NCBI GenBank assembly: GCA_964422205.1
Contig: CAYRAI010000007.1
Coordinates: forward strand, 1-63,486
DNA: 63,486 nt
Origin: CAZNYN01 sp964422205
GTDB lineage: Bacteria > Synergistota > Synergistia > Synergistales > Synergistaceae
Direction: 5' to 3'
Part shown: positions 24,208 through 33,126 of the stretch, in pieces
Layout: every line of letters starts with the position of its first letter
How positions within the stretch are numbered: position 1 is the first letter of the stretch
Position numbers and translations under genes: made by a program
The notes under the pieces: model-generated
The model's input: the letters and a program-made list of their open reading frames with translations, nothing else
The model's database searches: none
Told to the model about the DNA's origin: nothing

Positions 24208-26124
24208 ATGAGCTTTCAGGAATACCCATTTATACTAGGGACGGCAGGTCATATCGACCACGGCAAGACTGCTCTGGTACGGGCTCTTTCCGGTATCGAA
24301 TGCGATCGTCTTTCAGAAGAAAAAAAGCGGGGAATGACCATAGAGCTGGGATTTGCCCCCCTGGTTCTTCCTTCCGGAAAGACAATAAGCATAGTCGACG
24401 TCCCCGGACATGAAAAATTTATAAGGCAGATGGTCGCCGGAGCGGCAGGCATAGATGCCGTAATGCTTGTTGTCGCCGCAGATGACGGCGTTATGCCTCA
24501 AACCAAAGAACACCTTGAAATTCTGACACTGCTCGGAATAAAAAACGGAATCACTGTTATCAATAAGGTCGACCTAGTGGACGAAGAGATGCTCGAAATT
24601 GCGGAAGATGATGTCCGTTCCCTAATTGCGGGAACATTCCTCGAAAAACACCCAATAATGCATGTATCCGCAATAACAGGACAGGGGATTGACGAATTAA
24701 AAGCGGCTTTGCAGAAGATGGTTGATGCCTCCAAGCAAAGAAGCCGCGACGGCGCGTTTTTTCTTCCCATAGACAGAGCGTTCCACATCTCCGGATTCGG
24801 TACAGTAATAACCGGCACGGCCTTTAACGGCGTCCTTAAAGAAGGGGACGAAGTGGAAATTCTTCCATCCAAGATAATATCAAAAGTACGTTCTGTCCAA
24901 GTTCACGGGGAATCTGTCAAAAATGCGTTTGCGGGACAGAGGGTTGCCGTGAATCTTTCAAATGCAGCCCTGGACGACGTGAAGCGCGGCGACGTAATAG
25001 CAGCATCGGGATGCTTCGCACCAACAGAGTGTGTCGACGTATTTGTCAGCGTTCTTCCGTCATTGTCAGAGCCGGTTGAACACTGGCAGAGACTTAGGCT
25101 TCACATAGGCACATCCGATGTCGTTGTAAGAATATCTCTGCTTGACAGAGATAAAATCCTGCCGGGAGAAGGCTGCATTGCTCAGCTTCTTCCCGAAGAG
25201 CCTATAACAGTTGCATGGGACAGCCACTTTATACTCAGAACATACAGCCCTCTTAAGACTGTAGCTGGAGGGCGGGTGCTTCTTCCCCTTGCGGAAAGAC
25301 CAAAAAGCAAAGCGGCAAAGGCCTCCCTTGTCACATTTTTAAATACTGCTGCGGAAGATATATCTGACAGAGACAGACTATTGGCACTGATACAGTATAA
25401 GGGAGTGCTCACTCAGAATGATGCAAAAATTTTAACTGAAATTGATTCTCATAAACTGCTGGGGCACATCTCAAGCCTTGAATCAAAAGATATGATAGGC
25501 GTCATCAAAAGCGGAGAAGCTGTTCTTGTTTCTCTGCAGAAAATGCAGCAAATAAAAGATAAATTATGCAAAGAGCTTGACGCGTTTCACAAATCTCACC
25601 CAGAGAGAAAAGGTATGGGGATGGAAGAAGTATGCCGCGCCATATCGGAAACAGACAGCAAATTTGTAAAAGAATTAATGAAGCTTTTTGCAAGAAAAGA
25701 ATGGATAGCTATAGATGACGACAGAATAAAGCTCATAGACTTCGAGCCTTTCGACGAAACGCGCTTTATGGGCAATGTCACATCTCTGCGTAGTTTTGCG
25801 GAAAAGTGCGGCTACAGCCTGCCCACGATAGAAGAATCCTCCGCCGCTCTGAAAATCGACGGCAAAGAGATGAACCGAATCCTCTCATATCTTAAAGAGC
25901 GCAAAGAACTCACAATACTAAGCGGTGAATTTATGCTCTTTGCAAAAACCGAATCAGATTTTAAAGAAATACTGAAAAATATCGAAGGCGAAATAACACT
26001 TGCCGCTGTAAGAGATTTAACGGGAAGCAGCAGAAAATATACACTTCCGATGCTTGAGCACTTTGACACAAAAGGAGTAACGCGAAGAGTAGGAGATAAA
26101 AGAATCCTATTAAAAAAACAATAG
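24208..26124 (+). CDS. selB: Selenocysteine-specific elongation factor SelB
   Basis: 638 residues. An EF-Tu-like GTPase domain has AGHIDHGKT at residues 13-21, RGMTIELGF, DVPGHEKFI and NKVD. Beta-barrel domains follow, and the C-terminal third consists of winged-helix repeats that bind the SECIS hairpin in mRNA. Working with SelA it brings Sec-tRNA to the ribosome. The length is standard. Confidence 0.95.
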   Translation: MSFQEYPFILGTAGHIDHGKTALVRALSGIECDRLSEEKKRGMTIELGFAPLVLPSGKTISIVDVPGHEKFIRQMVAGAAGIDAVMLVVAADDGVMPQTKEHLEILTLLGIKNGITVINKVDLVDEEMLEIAEDDVRSLIAGTFLEKHPIMHVSAITGQGIDELKAALQKMVDASKQRSRDGAFFLPIDRAFHISGFGTVITGTAFNGVLKEGDEVEILPSKIISKVRSVQVHGESVKNAFAGQRVAVNLSNAALDDVKRGDVIAASGCFAPTECVDVFVSVLPSLSEPVEHWQRLRLHIGTSDVVVRISLLDRDKILPGEGCIAQLLPEEPITVAWDSHFILRTYSPLKTVAGGRVLLPLAERPKSKAAKASLVTFLNTAAEDISDRDRLLALIQYKGVLTQNDAKILTEIDSHKLLGHISSLESKDMIGVIKSGEAVLVSLQKMQQIKDKLCKELDAFHKSHPERKGMGMEEVCRAISETDSKFVKELMKLFARKEWIAIDDDRIKLIDFEPFDETRFMGNVTSLRSFAEKCGYSLPTIEESSAALKIDGKEMNRILSYLKERKELTILSGEFMLFAKTESDFKEILKNIEGEITLAAVRDLTGSSRKYTLPMLEHFDTKGVTRRVGDKRILLKKQ

Positions 26125-26191
26125 ACAAAAACTAAATAAAACCTCTCCCATTACATTTTACTATATTGCTTAATATAGGTAAGTATTTTAC

Positions 26192-26220
26192 TTGATATTT
26201 AATGGCATATATAGTATAAT
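26192..26220 (+). promoter_or_regulatory. Sigma-70 promoter for veg
   Basis: TTGATA (26192-26197), exactly 17 bases, and a consensus TATAAT (26215-26220), 30 bases before the veg start. A short palindrome AAGTATTTTACTT (26180-26192) overlaps the -35 region. Confidence 0.7.
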
Positions 26221-26249
26221 TATACCTATTATAGGATGGGGGTGAGTGT

Positions 26250-26498
26250 ATGGCACATACGGTTGAATCTATAAGAGCAATTTTGTGTCAGCACAAAGGT
26301 GCCAGAATATCTTACCGTGCCTCTAACGGCAGGCGAAAAATGGAAGAGAAATCGGGCGTAATCAGAGAAATATATCCCAGCCTATTTACAGTGTATATCG
26401 AAGCTCAGGACAGTATAGTATCGTTCAGCTATGCAGATATACTTACCCGTGAAGTCGAGCTGTCATTGTTAGAAAATAACGGGGAAGAACTTTTTTAA
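26250..26498 (+). CDS. veg: Veg family protein
   Basis: 82 residues, DUF1021/Veg family: SIRAILCQHKGARISYRASNGRRK followed by a small Sm-like beta-barrel (GVIREIYPSLFTVYIE...VSFSYADILTREVEL). In Bacillus subtilis Veg promotes biofilm formation, but its molecular role is not settled. The veg-ispE-purR order seen here is the same as in many Firmicutes. Confidence 0.9.
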   Translation: MAHTVESIRAILCQHKGARISYRASNGRRKMEEKSGVIREIYPSLFTVYIEAQDSIVSFSYADILTREVELSLLENNGEELF

Positions 26499-26516
26499 CA
26501 AATATAAAAGGACTTG

Positions 26517-26540
26517 CGCCCCGGCTTTCGGCCGGGGCGT
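26517..26540 (+). terminator. Hairpin after veg
   Basis: Nine-pair GC-rich stem CGCCCCGGC (26517-26525) / GCCGGGGCG (26531-26539) with a TTTCG loop. The tail is only moderately T-rich (TATTTATTATC), so partial termination is likely. Confidence 0.6.
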
Positions 26541-26563
26541 ATTTATTATCGGGGGCGAATATA

Positions 26564-27433
26564 TTGTCGGTAAAATTATACTGTCCCGTTAAAATAAACC
26601 TTACATTGCGCATATTTTCACAACGTGAAGACGGATATCACGAAATTTATTCTCTCTTTTGGCGTAAAAAAGCCATAGAGGGGTTGACAATTATGCCATC
26701 TAACGATGAAAATATAAGTGACCTTTTAAGAGTAAAAGGTCTTGATATAAAAGGCCCCAATATTGTTCTTCAGACCGCCGAGTGGGCGAGAAAAAACAAC
26801 TCTAAGCTTCCCTGGCTAGAGATGGAACTTGAGAAGAAATATCCCGACGGAAGCGGGATAGGAGCAGGCAGCGGCAATGCTGCGGCCTTAATAAACTGGC
26901 TCAGGAAAGAACGTTACTTTGAGCCTGACCCAAGCGCGGTCGCAAAGCTCGGAGCGGATGTTGCTTTTCTTGCGGGAAAGTCCGATGTCGCCTCAGCCGA
27001 AGGAATAGGGGAAAAACTGACCCCTTTTGCTCCTCTCCCGGAATACCGGTGGATAGTCGCATTTCCCAAGTGGAAATCCAATACGGCAAAGGCCTACGCA
27101 GCTTTGGACAGATACAGAGAAAAAATAGGGTACAGCGGAGACAATTACCCTAATGACAAATTTAAAAGAGAGGCTGCTGAGTTACACAGCAAACTGACAT
27201 TTGGCAGACAGGCGGGACTTTTGCCAAATGATTTTTACAATGTTCTGCTTTCTGAACACAGCGAATACAGAGAAGCTGAAAAAATTTCAGAAGGCGTTGG
27301 AGCTCTCGCATGGGGGCTTTGCGGAAGCGGGAGCGCCTTTGTCGCCGTATGCGGAAACTGTGAAGCTGCCGAGGAATTGGAACGTAAATTTAACAGCTTA
27401 GAATGGGTAAACCAAACTTCTAAAATGGAGTGA
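26564..27433 (+). CDS. ispE: 4-diphosphocytidyl-2-C-methyl-D-erythritol kinase (divergent IspE)
   Basis: 289 residues from TTG 26564; ATP-dependent kinase of the MEP isoprenoid pathway. The start KLYCPVKINLTLRI...REDGYHEI is typical, the GHMP kinase loop reads GSGIGAGSGNAAAL rather than the common GLGGGSSNAA, and the later landmarks GADVAFLAG, EGIGEKLTPF and WGLCGSGSAFVAV are present. It is somewhat divergent, but position between veg and purR supports the call. Confidence 0.85.
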   Translation: MSVKLYCPVKINLTLRIFSQREDGYHEIYSLFWRKKAIEGLTIMPSNDENISDLLRVKGLDIKGPNIVLQTAEWARKNNSKLPWLEMELEKKYPDGSGIGAGSGNAAALINWLRKERYFEPDPSAVAKLGADVAFLAGKSDVASAEGIGEKLTPFAPLPEYRWIVAFPKWKSNTAKAYAALDRYREKIGYSGDNYPNDKFKREAAELHSKLTFGRQAGLLPNDFYNVLLSEHSEYREAEKISEGVGALAWGLCGSGSAFVAVCGNCEAAEELERKFNSLEWVNQTSKME

Positions 27434-27438
27434 TATAA

Positions 27439-28242
27439 ATGAGAGGTCAGAGAACGGAAAGACTGGTAAGGCTGGCGGCAAAGTTTATGCTTTGCCCTTC
27501 AAAGCTTGTATCCTTAACAGATCTTGCCGGAAAATTCAACGTATCCAAGACAGTTATAAGCGATGATGTCGAAGTTATAAATTCTGCAATGTCTGCGGAA
27601 GGCTTTGGACAGATGCAGGTGGACAGGGGACGCAGCGGCGGAGCGAGATTCATACCTCTGTGCACGGAAGAGTACAGGACAGAAATATTAAGCAGCATCG
27701 CGGAGAAGCTGACAGACCCGGAAAGATACCTCCCCGGCGGGCTGATTTATTACAGTGACCTGATATTCAATCCCGAAACGGCTCTCTCTCTGGGCTATGC
27801 GATGGCTTCTATGTTTACCCACACAGAGCCGGATGTCGTCATGACATCCGAGGTAAAGGGCATCCCCATAGCTATGTTTGCCGCTTATGCTCTGGGAGTC
27901 CCTCTGGCAGTCTGCCGCTTCCGCAACAGACCCAGTGACGGTTCCGCAGTCGGTGTTCATTATCCTACGGCCAACGGTGACGTAAAGACAATGTACATAG
28001 GCACACGACAGCTCAAAAGAAGCTGCCGTGTCCTCATCGTCGATGACTTTATGAGAGGCGGCAGCACAGCCGCAGGAATGCTTCTTATGGCTAAACAGTT
28101 TGACGCTGAAGTCGCAGGTGTAGGAATATTCATTTCTTCTGAAGAGCCTAAGATAAAAGCAGTGCCGGAATACCGTTCGCTTCTGACTCTCACACAGTCG
28201 AACGGCAAAGCAAAGCTTGTTGTGACAGCCAACAAAAACTGA
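27439..28242 (+). CDS. purR: PurR-type purine regulator with phosphoribosyltransferase domain
   Basis: 267 residues. The N-terminal winged helix (RTERLVRLAAKFMLCPSKLVSLTDLAGKFNVSKTVISDDVEVI) is followed by an inactive type I phosphoribosyltransferase fold with a PRPP loop, VLIVDDFMRGGSTAAGM. It is the Gram-positive-type PurR, which senses PRPP. Direct overlap of context with veg and ispE matches B. subtilis order. Confidence 0.9.
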   Translation: MRGQRTERLVRLAAKFMLCPSKLVSLTDLAGKFNVSKTVISDDVEVINSAMSAEGFGQMQVDRGRSGGARFIPLCTEEYRTEILSSIAEKLTDPERYLPGGLIYYSDLIFNPETALSLGYAMASMFTHTEPDVVMTSEVKGIPIAMFAAYALGVPLAVCRFRNRPSDGSAVGVHYPTANGDVKTMYIGTRQLKRSCRVLIVDDFMRGGSTAAGMLLMAKQFDAEVAGVGIFISSEEPKIKAVPEYRSLLTLTQSNGKAKLVVTANKN

Positions 28243-28262
28243 AAATATTAGACTTTGGTAAT

Positions 28263-28302
28263 GCAGAAACGCCCGCGTTGCACCAGCCGCGGGCGTTTCT
28301 GC
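28263..28302 (+). terminator. Terminator after purR
   Basis: Fifteen-pair stem: GCAGAAACGCCCGCG (28263-28277) / CGCGGGCGTTTCTGC (28288-28302). The T-run is short (GTTTAAAG). Confidence 0.7.
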
Positions 28303-28416
28303 GTTTAAAGCTGCGAAAGCATGGCGTGTTACAGAGCCGCCATAATTACAATTTGCCTTTCTCCATTATATATTGCCGCAATTAAATGGCTGTGTTACTC
28401 TGCATCCTATTTGTTG

Positions 28417-28563
28417 TTAAAATTTCCAGACTTGATTTTGAATACGGCATTTGTCCTGTGTTAAAAAGACCAAGCTCTCAGGAGTAGTTTTGCTTATATG
28501 ACGATGTTCGCCGGAGAGCTTTGCACGGCATAAAGCCAATGCCAGCGGCTCATCAATTTTCAT
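28417..28563 (-). other. Possible small ORF or gene remnant
   Basis: The stretch 28303-28720 holds no clear gene. On the minus strand a 48-codon frame starts at ATG 28563 and reads MKIDEPLALALCRAKLSGEH and onwards to QVWKF at the end. It stays open upstream of the ATG, has no good ribosome site, and belongs to no family I recognise. A gene fragment is as likely as a real small protein. Confidence 0.2.
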
Positions 28564-28720
28564 ATCTTTCAGTTTAAAAGAGCATCTAATTAATCTTTAG
28601 CCCCTTCATCCACTCTATTTTTTCCTATGCTCCCTCCCATAATCACCTTCTGAAGAACTGCGGAAATGCCGCCTCATTTATTTATCTTGAAATTAAATTT
28701 TCAGAGATTAATGAAATCTC

Positions 28721-28749
28721 TTGACAAGCAAAACTACTGTGTGTATTAT
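28721..28749 (+). promoter_or_regulatory. Sigma-70 promoter of the dehydrogenase gene
   Basis: Consensus TTGACA (28721-28726), 17 bases, TATTAT (28744-28749). An operator-like sequence begins five bases downstream. Confidence 0.8.
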
Positions 28750-28754
28750 ACAAA

Positions 28755-28781
28755 GTGTAGAACATGAAGTACAGGTAGTAC
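28755..28781 (+). promoter_or_regulatory. Operator-like site, copy 1
   Basis: It lies over the expected transcription start, just after the -10. Aligned with the site at 34515-34541 (read on the minus strand), 22 of 27 bases are identical, and both copies keep the AAGTACA centre. It is a candidate binding site for the GntR/FCD regulator at 34913-35554. Confidence 0.6.
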
Positions 28782-28836
28782 GTGTAGTAATAATTTGATA
28801 GCAGACGCTGTTAAAAATTTACGAGGAGGTAGTAAC

Positions 28837-30018
28837 ATGGCAGCAAAGAAAAAGGCACTTCATATTGGCGCAGGTATGGTTGGTCGTTGCGTAGTTCACA
28901 ACCTGCTTCCTTATTTTGATGTACGTGTGCTCGATATGAGCGATGAGAACTTGGAGGAAGTCAAGAAACTATATCCATCCGTCGAAGTGGTAAAGGGCTC
29001 CGCACTTGATAAGGATTTTGTCGGCAAGGTATCAGAGGACTGCGACATCATTACAGCTGCCATGCCCGGCAGCATCGGCTACAAAGTTACTAAGCTTGCG
29101 ATAGAGCTGGGCAAAAAAATAGCCAGTGTTTCAGCAATGAACGGCAGATCAGACGCAGCGTACCATGAGATAGGTCTCCGCACAGGCGGTCTCGGAATCT
29201 CCATGGTAGGTTTTGAGCCTGGCATGAGCAGCTTCTTTGCCGGACGCGGCTACTACCATTTGGACAAATGTGAGGAAATGTACCTCTATGTTGGCGGCGG
29301 TCTTCCTGTAAAGCCGCGTCCACCCTTTAACTACTTCACAACATGGTCACTTTATGACAATATCAACCAGTTTAACCAGCCTGCGACAGTTGTGCGCGGC
29401 GGCGAAGCGAAGCGCATTCCCGCTCTCAGCGAAGTAATGCCATTTGAGATCGAAGACTATAAGGATCTCCAGTGCTTCACCAGCGACGGTCTCGGCGGAC
29501 TCTTCCGCTGCTTCAAGGATGTGCCCGAAATGGCAGCATATACAGTTCGCTGGCCGGGAGTTGCCGACCAGATGCGCTTCCTTAACGACCTTGATCTTTT
29601 TGACGAGGAAGAGCGCAAGCTCGGTAAGGTAAACCAGGTACCGCGCGATATCCTTATGGATATATTCAGCAAGAAGTATGAGAGACTCCCCGGCGAAGCC
29701 GATATGTCAATACTCAGAATAGTAACAAAGGGTCTAAAAGGCAACGACCGCATTACCTACACCTTTGAAATTGCACAGAGAGAAATCCCCGAAACAGGCT
29801 ACACCTCTATGGCATGGACAACTGCTACAACATGCAGCATCTTTGCCCGTGCTATAGCTGACGGCAAACTTACAGGCAAGGGCATTCTCAACTGCGAGCA
29901 GCTTGCCAAAGATGACGAGTTCTACAACTGGGTTCTCGAAGAGCAGCGCAAGCTCGGCATTTTCTATAAAGAAAAGGTTGAGATTGAAAAGAACGCGAAG
30001 CTTAGGGACGAGAGATAA
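28837..30018 (+). CDS. Saccharopine dehydrogenase-like / lysine 6-dehydrogenase-like oxidoreductase
   Basis: 393 residues; ATG 28837 after GAGGAGG. The N-terminal Rossmann fold has HIGAGMVGRCVV and a DMSDENLEEV acidic end that favours NAD. The rest matches the saccharopine dehydrogenase family that also includes lysine 6-dehydrogenase and carboxynorspermidine synthase: SVSAMNGRSDAAYHEIG, FEPGMSSFFAGRG, GGLPVKPRPP. Exact substrate is not decided. Next to a Na+/alanine symporter, a ProC-like reductase and an aminotransferase, an amino-acid degradation role such as lysine or ornithine oxidation is likely. A strong promoter with an operator-like site sits upstream. Confidence 0.78.
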   Translation: MAAKKKALHIGAGMVGRCVVHNLLPYFDVRVLDMSDENLEEVKKLYPSVEVVKGSALDKDFVGKVSEDCDIITAAMPGSIGYKVTKLAIELGKKIASVSAMNGRSDAAYHEIGLRTGGLGISMVGFEPGMSSFFAGRGYYHLDKCEEMYLYVGGGLPVKPRPPFNYFTTWSLYDNINQFNQPATVVRGGEAKRIPALSEVMPFEIEDYKDLQCFTSDGLGGLFRCFKDVPEMAAYTVRWPGVADQMRFLNDLDLFDEEERKLGKVNQVPRDILMDIFSKKYERLPGEADMSILRIVTKGLKGNDRITYTFEIAQREIPETGYTSMAWTTATTCSIFARAIADGKLTGKGILNCEQLAKDDEFYNWVLEEQRKLGIFYKEKVEIEKNAKLRDER

Positions 30019-30075
30019 GCACCATATTGTAAATTTCTTAGGCCTCTATATGCAATTATGTAAAGCAGCCTGTGC

Positions 30076-30143
30076 AGGGCTTCCGAATATAACCGATTGG
30101 CATATCTAAACTCAGTCCCATCGGTTGAAAATTCGGGAGCCCT
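30076..30143. repeat. Long imperfect inverted repeat in the 512-base gap before the symporter gene
   Basis: The gap 30019-30530 holds no gene I can support. Within it, 30076-30100 and 30117-30143 form arms of about 25 bases (AGGGCTTCCGAAT... against ...ATTCGGGAGCCCT; ACCGAT against ATCGGT), with a 16-base loop. No T-run follows. A second pair, GGCATGAG (near 30203) and CTCATGCC, lies further along. It may be a terminator-like structure, a small mobile-repeat relic or a leader RNA element. Confidence 0.5.
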
Positions 30144-30530
30144 AAATTAAAAGACTGCATAAATCCTGTTATACCCCCTACACAATAAGTTTTTATACAA
30201 ATAGGCATGAGATTTTGTGAATTTATGCCCTCATGGAATTGTAGGGTTTCCCCACTCATGCCCAATAAATTTAAGAAAGCCATATTATGTATTTGCAGCA
30301 ATTTAAGCTATGCACTGTACAGATAAAACGGCAAAGATAAGTTCCGATACCCTGCAGCAAATATCCTCAAATACCATTGTTACCCAAATACAGTAGTTAT
30401 TGTAAATGTCTCCCACAACATTGCCGGCAGCAGATTTATTACGGTAATTTAGTGCGGAGGACAGCTCCTTTATTAGTTATAGCGATTATTGTTTTGCAAG
30501 ATCCGCAAATAATCAGGAGGTGCGTTTTCA

Positions 30531-32003
30531 ATGAATGTTGGAGAACAAGTTGAGTATCTGCTTAAATATGTGGCATGGACAATATTGTGGAATAAGTATT
30601 TTGCTATCATGTTCCTTGTGCTTGGGCTTTACCTCACAATAGGCCTGCGTTTCTTCCAGTTCCGCCGCTTCGGAGATATTTTGCGCAACACAATAGGAAC
30701 ACTGTTTATTAAGAAAGATAAAACTAAAAAGGATGACGGAAGCAGTGTTTCATCCTTCGGCGCCTTTGCCACCGCTCTCGGAAGTACCGTCGGCAACGGA
30801 AATATAGCCGGTGTCGCAAGTGCTATAGCAATAGGCGGACCTGGAGCCATATTCTGGATGTGGATGTGTGCTTTTGTAGGCATGGCAACGAAGATGAGCG
30901 AAATCGTCCTTACTCAGACATACAGGCAGAAGGACAATACAGGCATTCCGCGCGGAAGCGCCGCCTATTACATACAGAAAGGCCTTGTCGAAGAGAGAGG
31001 CTGGAAGTGGTGCAAGGGGCTTTCTGTTGTTTTCTCCATTGCAATGTTGTCCGCTTTCTACTTTACACCCGGACCGTACGTAGTTGCCGAGTCTGTGCAG
31101 GCCGGCTTTAACCTTTCCCCTTCGGGAGCTATTATATTTTCAGTCGTATATGTAATACTTCAGTTTATCATTATTCTCGGCGGTATAAAGCGCATAATCA
31201 AGTTTGCAGAAAATGCTGTTCCTTTTATGGTTGCTGCATATTTTGCAGTTGCGCTCTTTATCTTTATAAGCGACCTTCCAGCAACTATGGAAGCATTTAA
31301 GTCTATCTTCTATTATGCGTTTAAGCCTACCGCGGCAGTCGGAGGCTTTGCCGGAGCCAGTGTCATGATGACACTGCAGGTCGGAGTCGCAAGAAGTGTC
31401 TACAGCAACGAGGCAGGCTGGGGAAGCGCTCCCATTATTCATGCCGCCGCCGAAGTTGATCATCCTGCACGCCAGGGACTCTGGGGAGCTTTTGAAGTTT
31501 TTGTCGACACAATTATCGTCTGCACAATAACCGGACTTACTGTTGTAATAACAGGTGTTTGGCAGACAGGCGAAGGCGGAGCAGGATCGGTTGGAAAGGC
31601 TCTAAGCCAGGTATTCGGTCCAATCGGCGGTATCGCTCTTGCAATATTTATATTAATCTTCTCTCTTACGACCTCGACAGGTTGGTATGCGTACCTTGAA
31701 GCTCTCGTCGGTTACTTAGTCCGAGACAAACCGGCCGAAGTGCGCACAAAAATTGTCAAATTTATCACTCGCACTGGCCCTCTTTTCGGACTAGGAGCAA
31801 CAATGTTCTTCTTCTCGCACGGCACCGTTCCTTCTGTAGCTTGGATGGTGCTTGACATTCAGTCGGCAGTACCGGTCTATGTCAATGTCGTAGCTCTCAC
31901 ACTGCTCTCACCTGTAATCTTTAAGAAGGTCAAAGAGTTTGAAAGAGATTTCCTTGACCCGGAGCAGGCTGCACGTAAAGCTGCTAAGCTTGCTAAAAAA
32001 TAA
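30531..32003 (+). CDS. Alanine/glycine:cation symporter (AGCS family)
   Basis: 490 residues, about eleven membrane segments. The family landmarks are GLYLTIGLRFFQFRRFGDI, the GTVGNGNIAGVASAI segment (GSTVGNGNIAGV), GGPGAIFWMWM, and the ion/substrate region SNEAGWGSAPIIHAAAEVDHPARQGLWG. It takes up alanine, glycine or a related small amino acid with sodium. AGGAGGTG precedes the ATG. A terminator at 32061-32088 follows. Confidence 0.93.
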   Translation: MNVGEQVEYLLKYVAWTILWNKYFAIMFLVLGLYLTIGLRFFQFRRFGDILRNTIGTLFIKKDKTKKDDGSSVSSFGAFATALGSTVGNGNIAGVASAIAIGGPGAIFWMWMCAFVGMATKMSEIVLTQTYRQKDNTGIPRGSAAYYIQKGLVEERGWKWCKGLSVVFSIAMLSAFYFTPGPYVVAESVQAGFNLSPSGAIIFSVVYVILQFIIILGGIKRIIKFAENAVPFMVAAYFAVALFIFISDLPATMEAFKSIFYYAFKPTAAVGGFAGASVMMTLQVGVARSVYSNEAGWGSAPIIHAAAEVDHPARQGLWGAFEVFVDTIIVCTITGLTVVITGVWQTGEGGAGSVGKALSQVFGPIGGIALAIFILIFSLTTSTGWYAYLEALVGYLVRDKPAEVRTKIVKFITRTGPLFGLGATMFFFSHGTVPSVAWMVLDIQSAVPVYVNVVALTLLSPVIFKKVKEFERDFLDPEQAARKAAKLAKK

Positions 32004-32060
32004 CATTTACTAAATCGGCGCAGCAAATGTCGGTACAACTAAAATTATAAGTCGGAAAAC

Positions 32061-32088
32061 GGAGAGGCTTTTGTCTCTCCTTTTCTTT
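32061..32088 (+). terminator. Terminator after the symporter gene
   Basis: GGAGAG (32061-32066) / CTCTCC (32075-32080), then TTTTCTTT. Confidence 0.8.
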
Positions 32089-32173
32089 AGTTTTATATAA
32101 GTATCTTTTGCGCAGCGTGATCACTAACTTAAATAGTACATAAATCAAATATAAAAACAGGGGAGTGTTTTAA

Positions 32174-32995
32174 ATGAAAGTAGGCTTCATGGGTTCAGGT
32201 GCGATTGCGGAGATACTCAGCCGCAATATGACGACACAGGGTGTGGTAAAAGCGGAGGATGTTTTTTTGTTTGACGTGAGCAAGGAACGTCTAGCCTTCA
32301 TGCATGAGAAATATGGACTCTCTGTCTGCAATTCTCAAAAAGAGATGGTAGCATCATCGGACTATGTATTTATGTGCGTGCGTTCGGACAATGCCATTGA
32401 TATGGCGAAAACTCTTTCCGAATATGATTTTGCCGGCAAAACAATAGTAACTGTATCCTCAGGCATCCCTATGGCTCTATATGAGAAAAATGTTCCGAAC
32501 GCTCCTGTTGCCCGCATATTGCCGAATCCTCCCAGCCGCATTGGCAGCGGAGTTGTAGGAGTGGCCTTTAACGCAAAGGTAAGCGAGACACAGAAAGCTG
32601 ACCTTATGAAAATGTTTGAGGCAATGGGGACATGTGTGGCTTTGGGCGAGGATAAAATCAATGCTATCACTTCTCTGACAGGCCCCGCTCCTGTATATGC
32701 CTTCTTCCAAGGGATAGTCGAATCGGCTTTGCTTCTGGGTATTGACCACAAAAACGCTGCAAAGATGGCGTACGGAACCATTGAAGGATGCCTTAAAGTT
32801 TGGGGAAGCGACAGGGACAATATAGGAAAGTTTCTCGCTGAGACAAGCACTCCAGGAGGAATATCCGTCCGTCAGCTCTTCAGTTTGGAACAGAATGCCT
32901 TCAAAGCCACGGTAAAGCAGTGCTATGAGGAAGGCTTTCTGAGAACAAAAGCGTATAGCGATAGTATTTCGGAACTGCTTAAAAACAATAACTGA
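32174..32995 (+). CDS. proC: Pyrroline-5-carboxylate reductase family protein
   Basis: 273 residues. Rossmann start MKVGFMGSGAIAEILSRNM; VFMCVRSDNAIDMAKTL; SSGIPMALYEK; ARILPNPPSRIGSGVVGV; the ITSLTGPAPVYAFFQGIVESALLLG dimer helix; and ETSTPGGISVRQLF near the end. P5C reductase makes proline from pyrroline-5-carboxylate, but members in catabolic islands may act on related cyclic imines such as piperideine-carboxylate. In this island the latter would fit a lysine-6-dehydrogenase partner; this is speculation. Confidence 0.85.
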   Translation: MKVGFMGSGAIAEILSRNMTTQGVVKAEDVFLFDVSKERLAFMHEKYGLSVCNSQKEMVASSDYVFMCVRSDNAIDMAKTLSEYDFAGKTIVTVSSGIPMALYEKNVPNAPVARILPNPPSRIGSGVVGVAFNAKVSETQKADLMKMFEAMGTCVALGEDKINAITSLTGPAPVYAFFQGIVESALLLGIDHKNAAKMAYGTIEGCLKVWGSDRDNIGKFLAETSTPGGISVRQLFSLEQNAFKATVKQCYEEGFLRTKAYSDSISELLKNNN

Positions 32996-33027
32996 TACCG
33001 GTCTATAACACAAAAATCAGATATAGA

Positions 33028-33074
33028 AGATGCCTTCTGCGAAAATCATATTTATTCACAGAAGGCATCTTTTT
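33028..33074. terminator. Terminator between proC and the convergent aminotransferase
   Basis: Twelve-pair stem AGATGCCTTCTG (33028-33039) / CAGAAGGCATCT (33059-33070), then TTTTT to 33074. It lies between converging genes and favours the plus-strand transcript. Confidence 0.85.
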
Positions 33075-33126
33075 ATGGGGTTATGGAAGACAAGCAGTTA
33101 AAGAAAAATCTATGAGCGGATGCTGC

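Noticed and set aside
30300..30530. Glycine riboswitch upstream of the alanine/glycine symporter
   Set aside because: The conserved glycine aptamer core was not found; only short hairpins are present.
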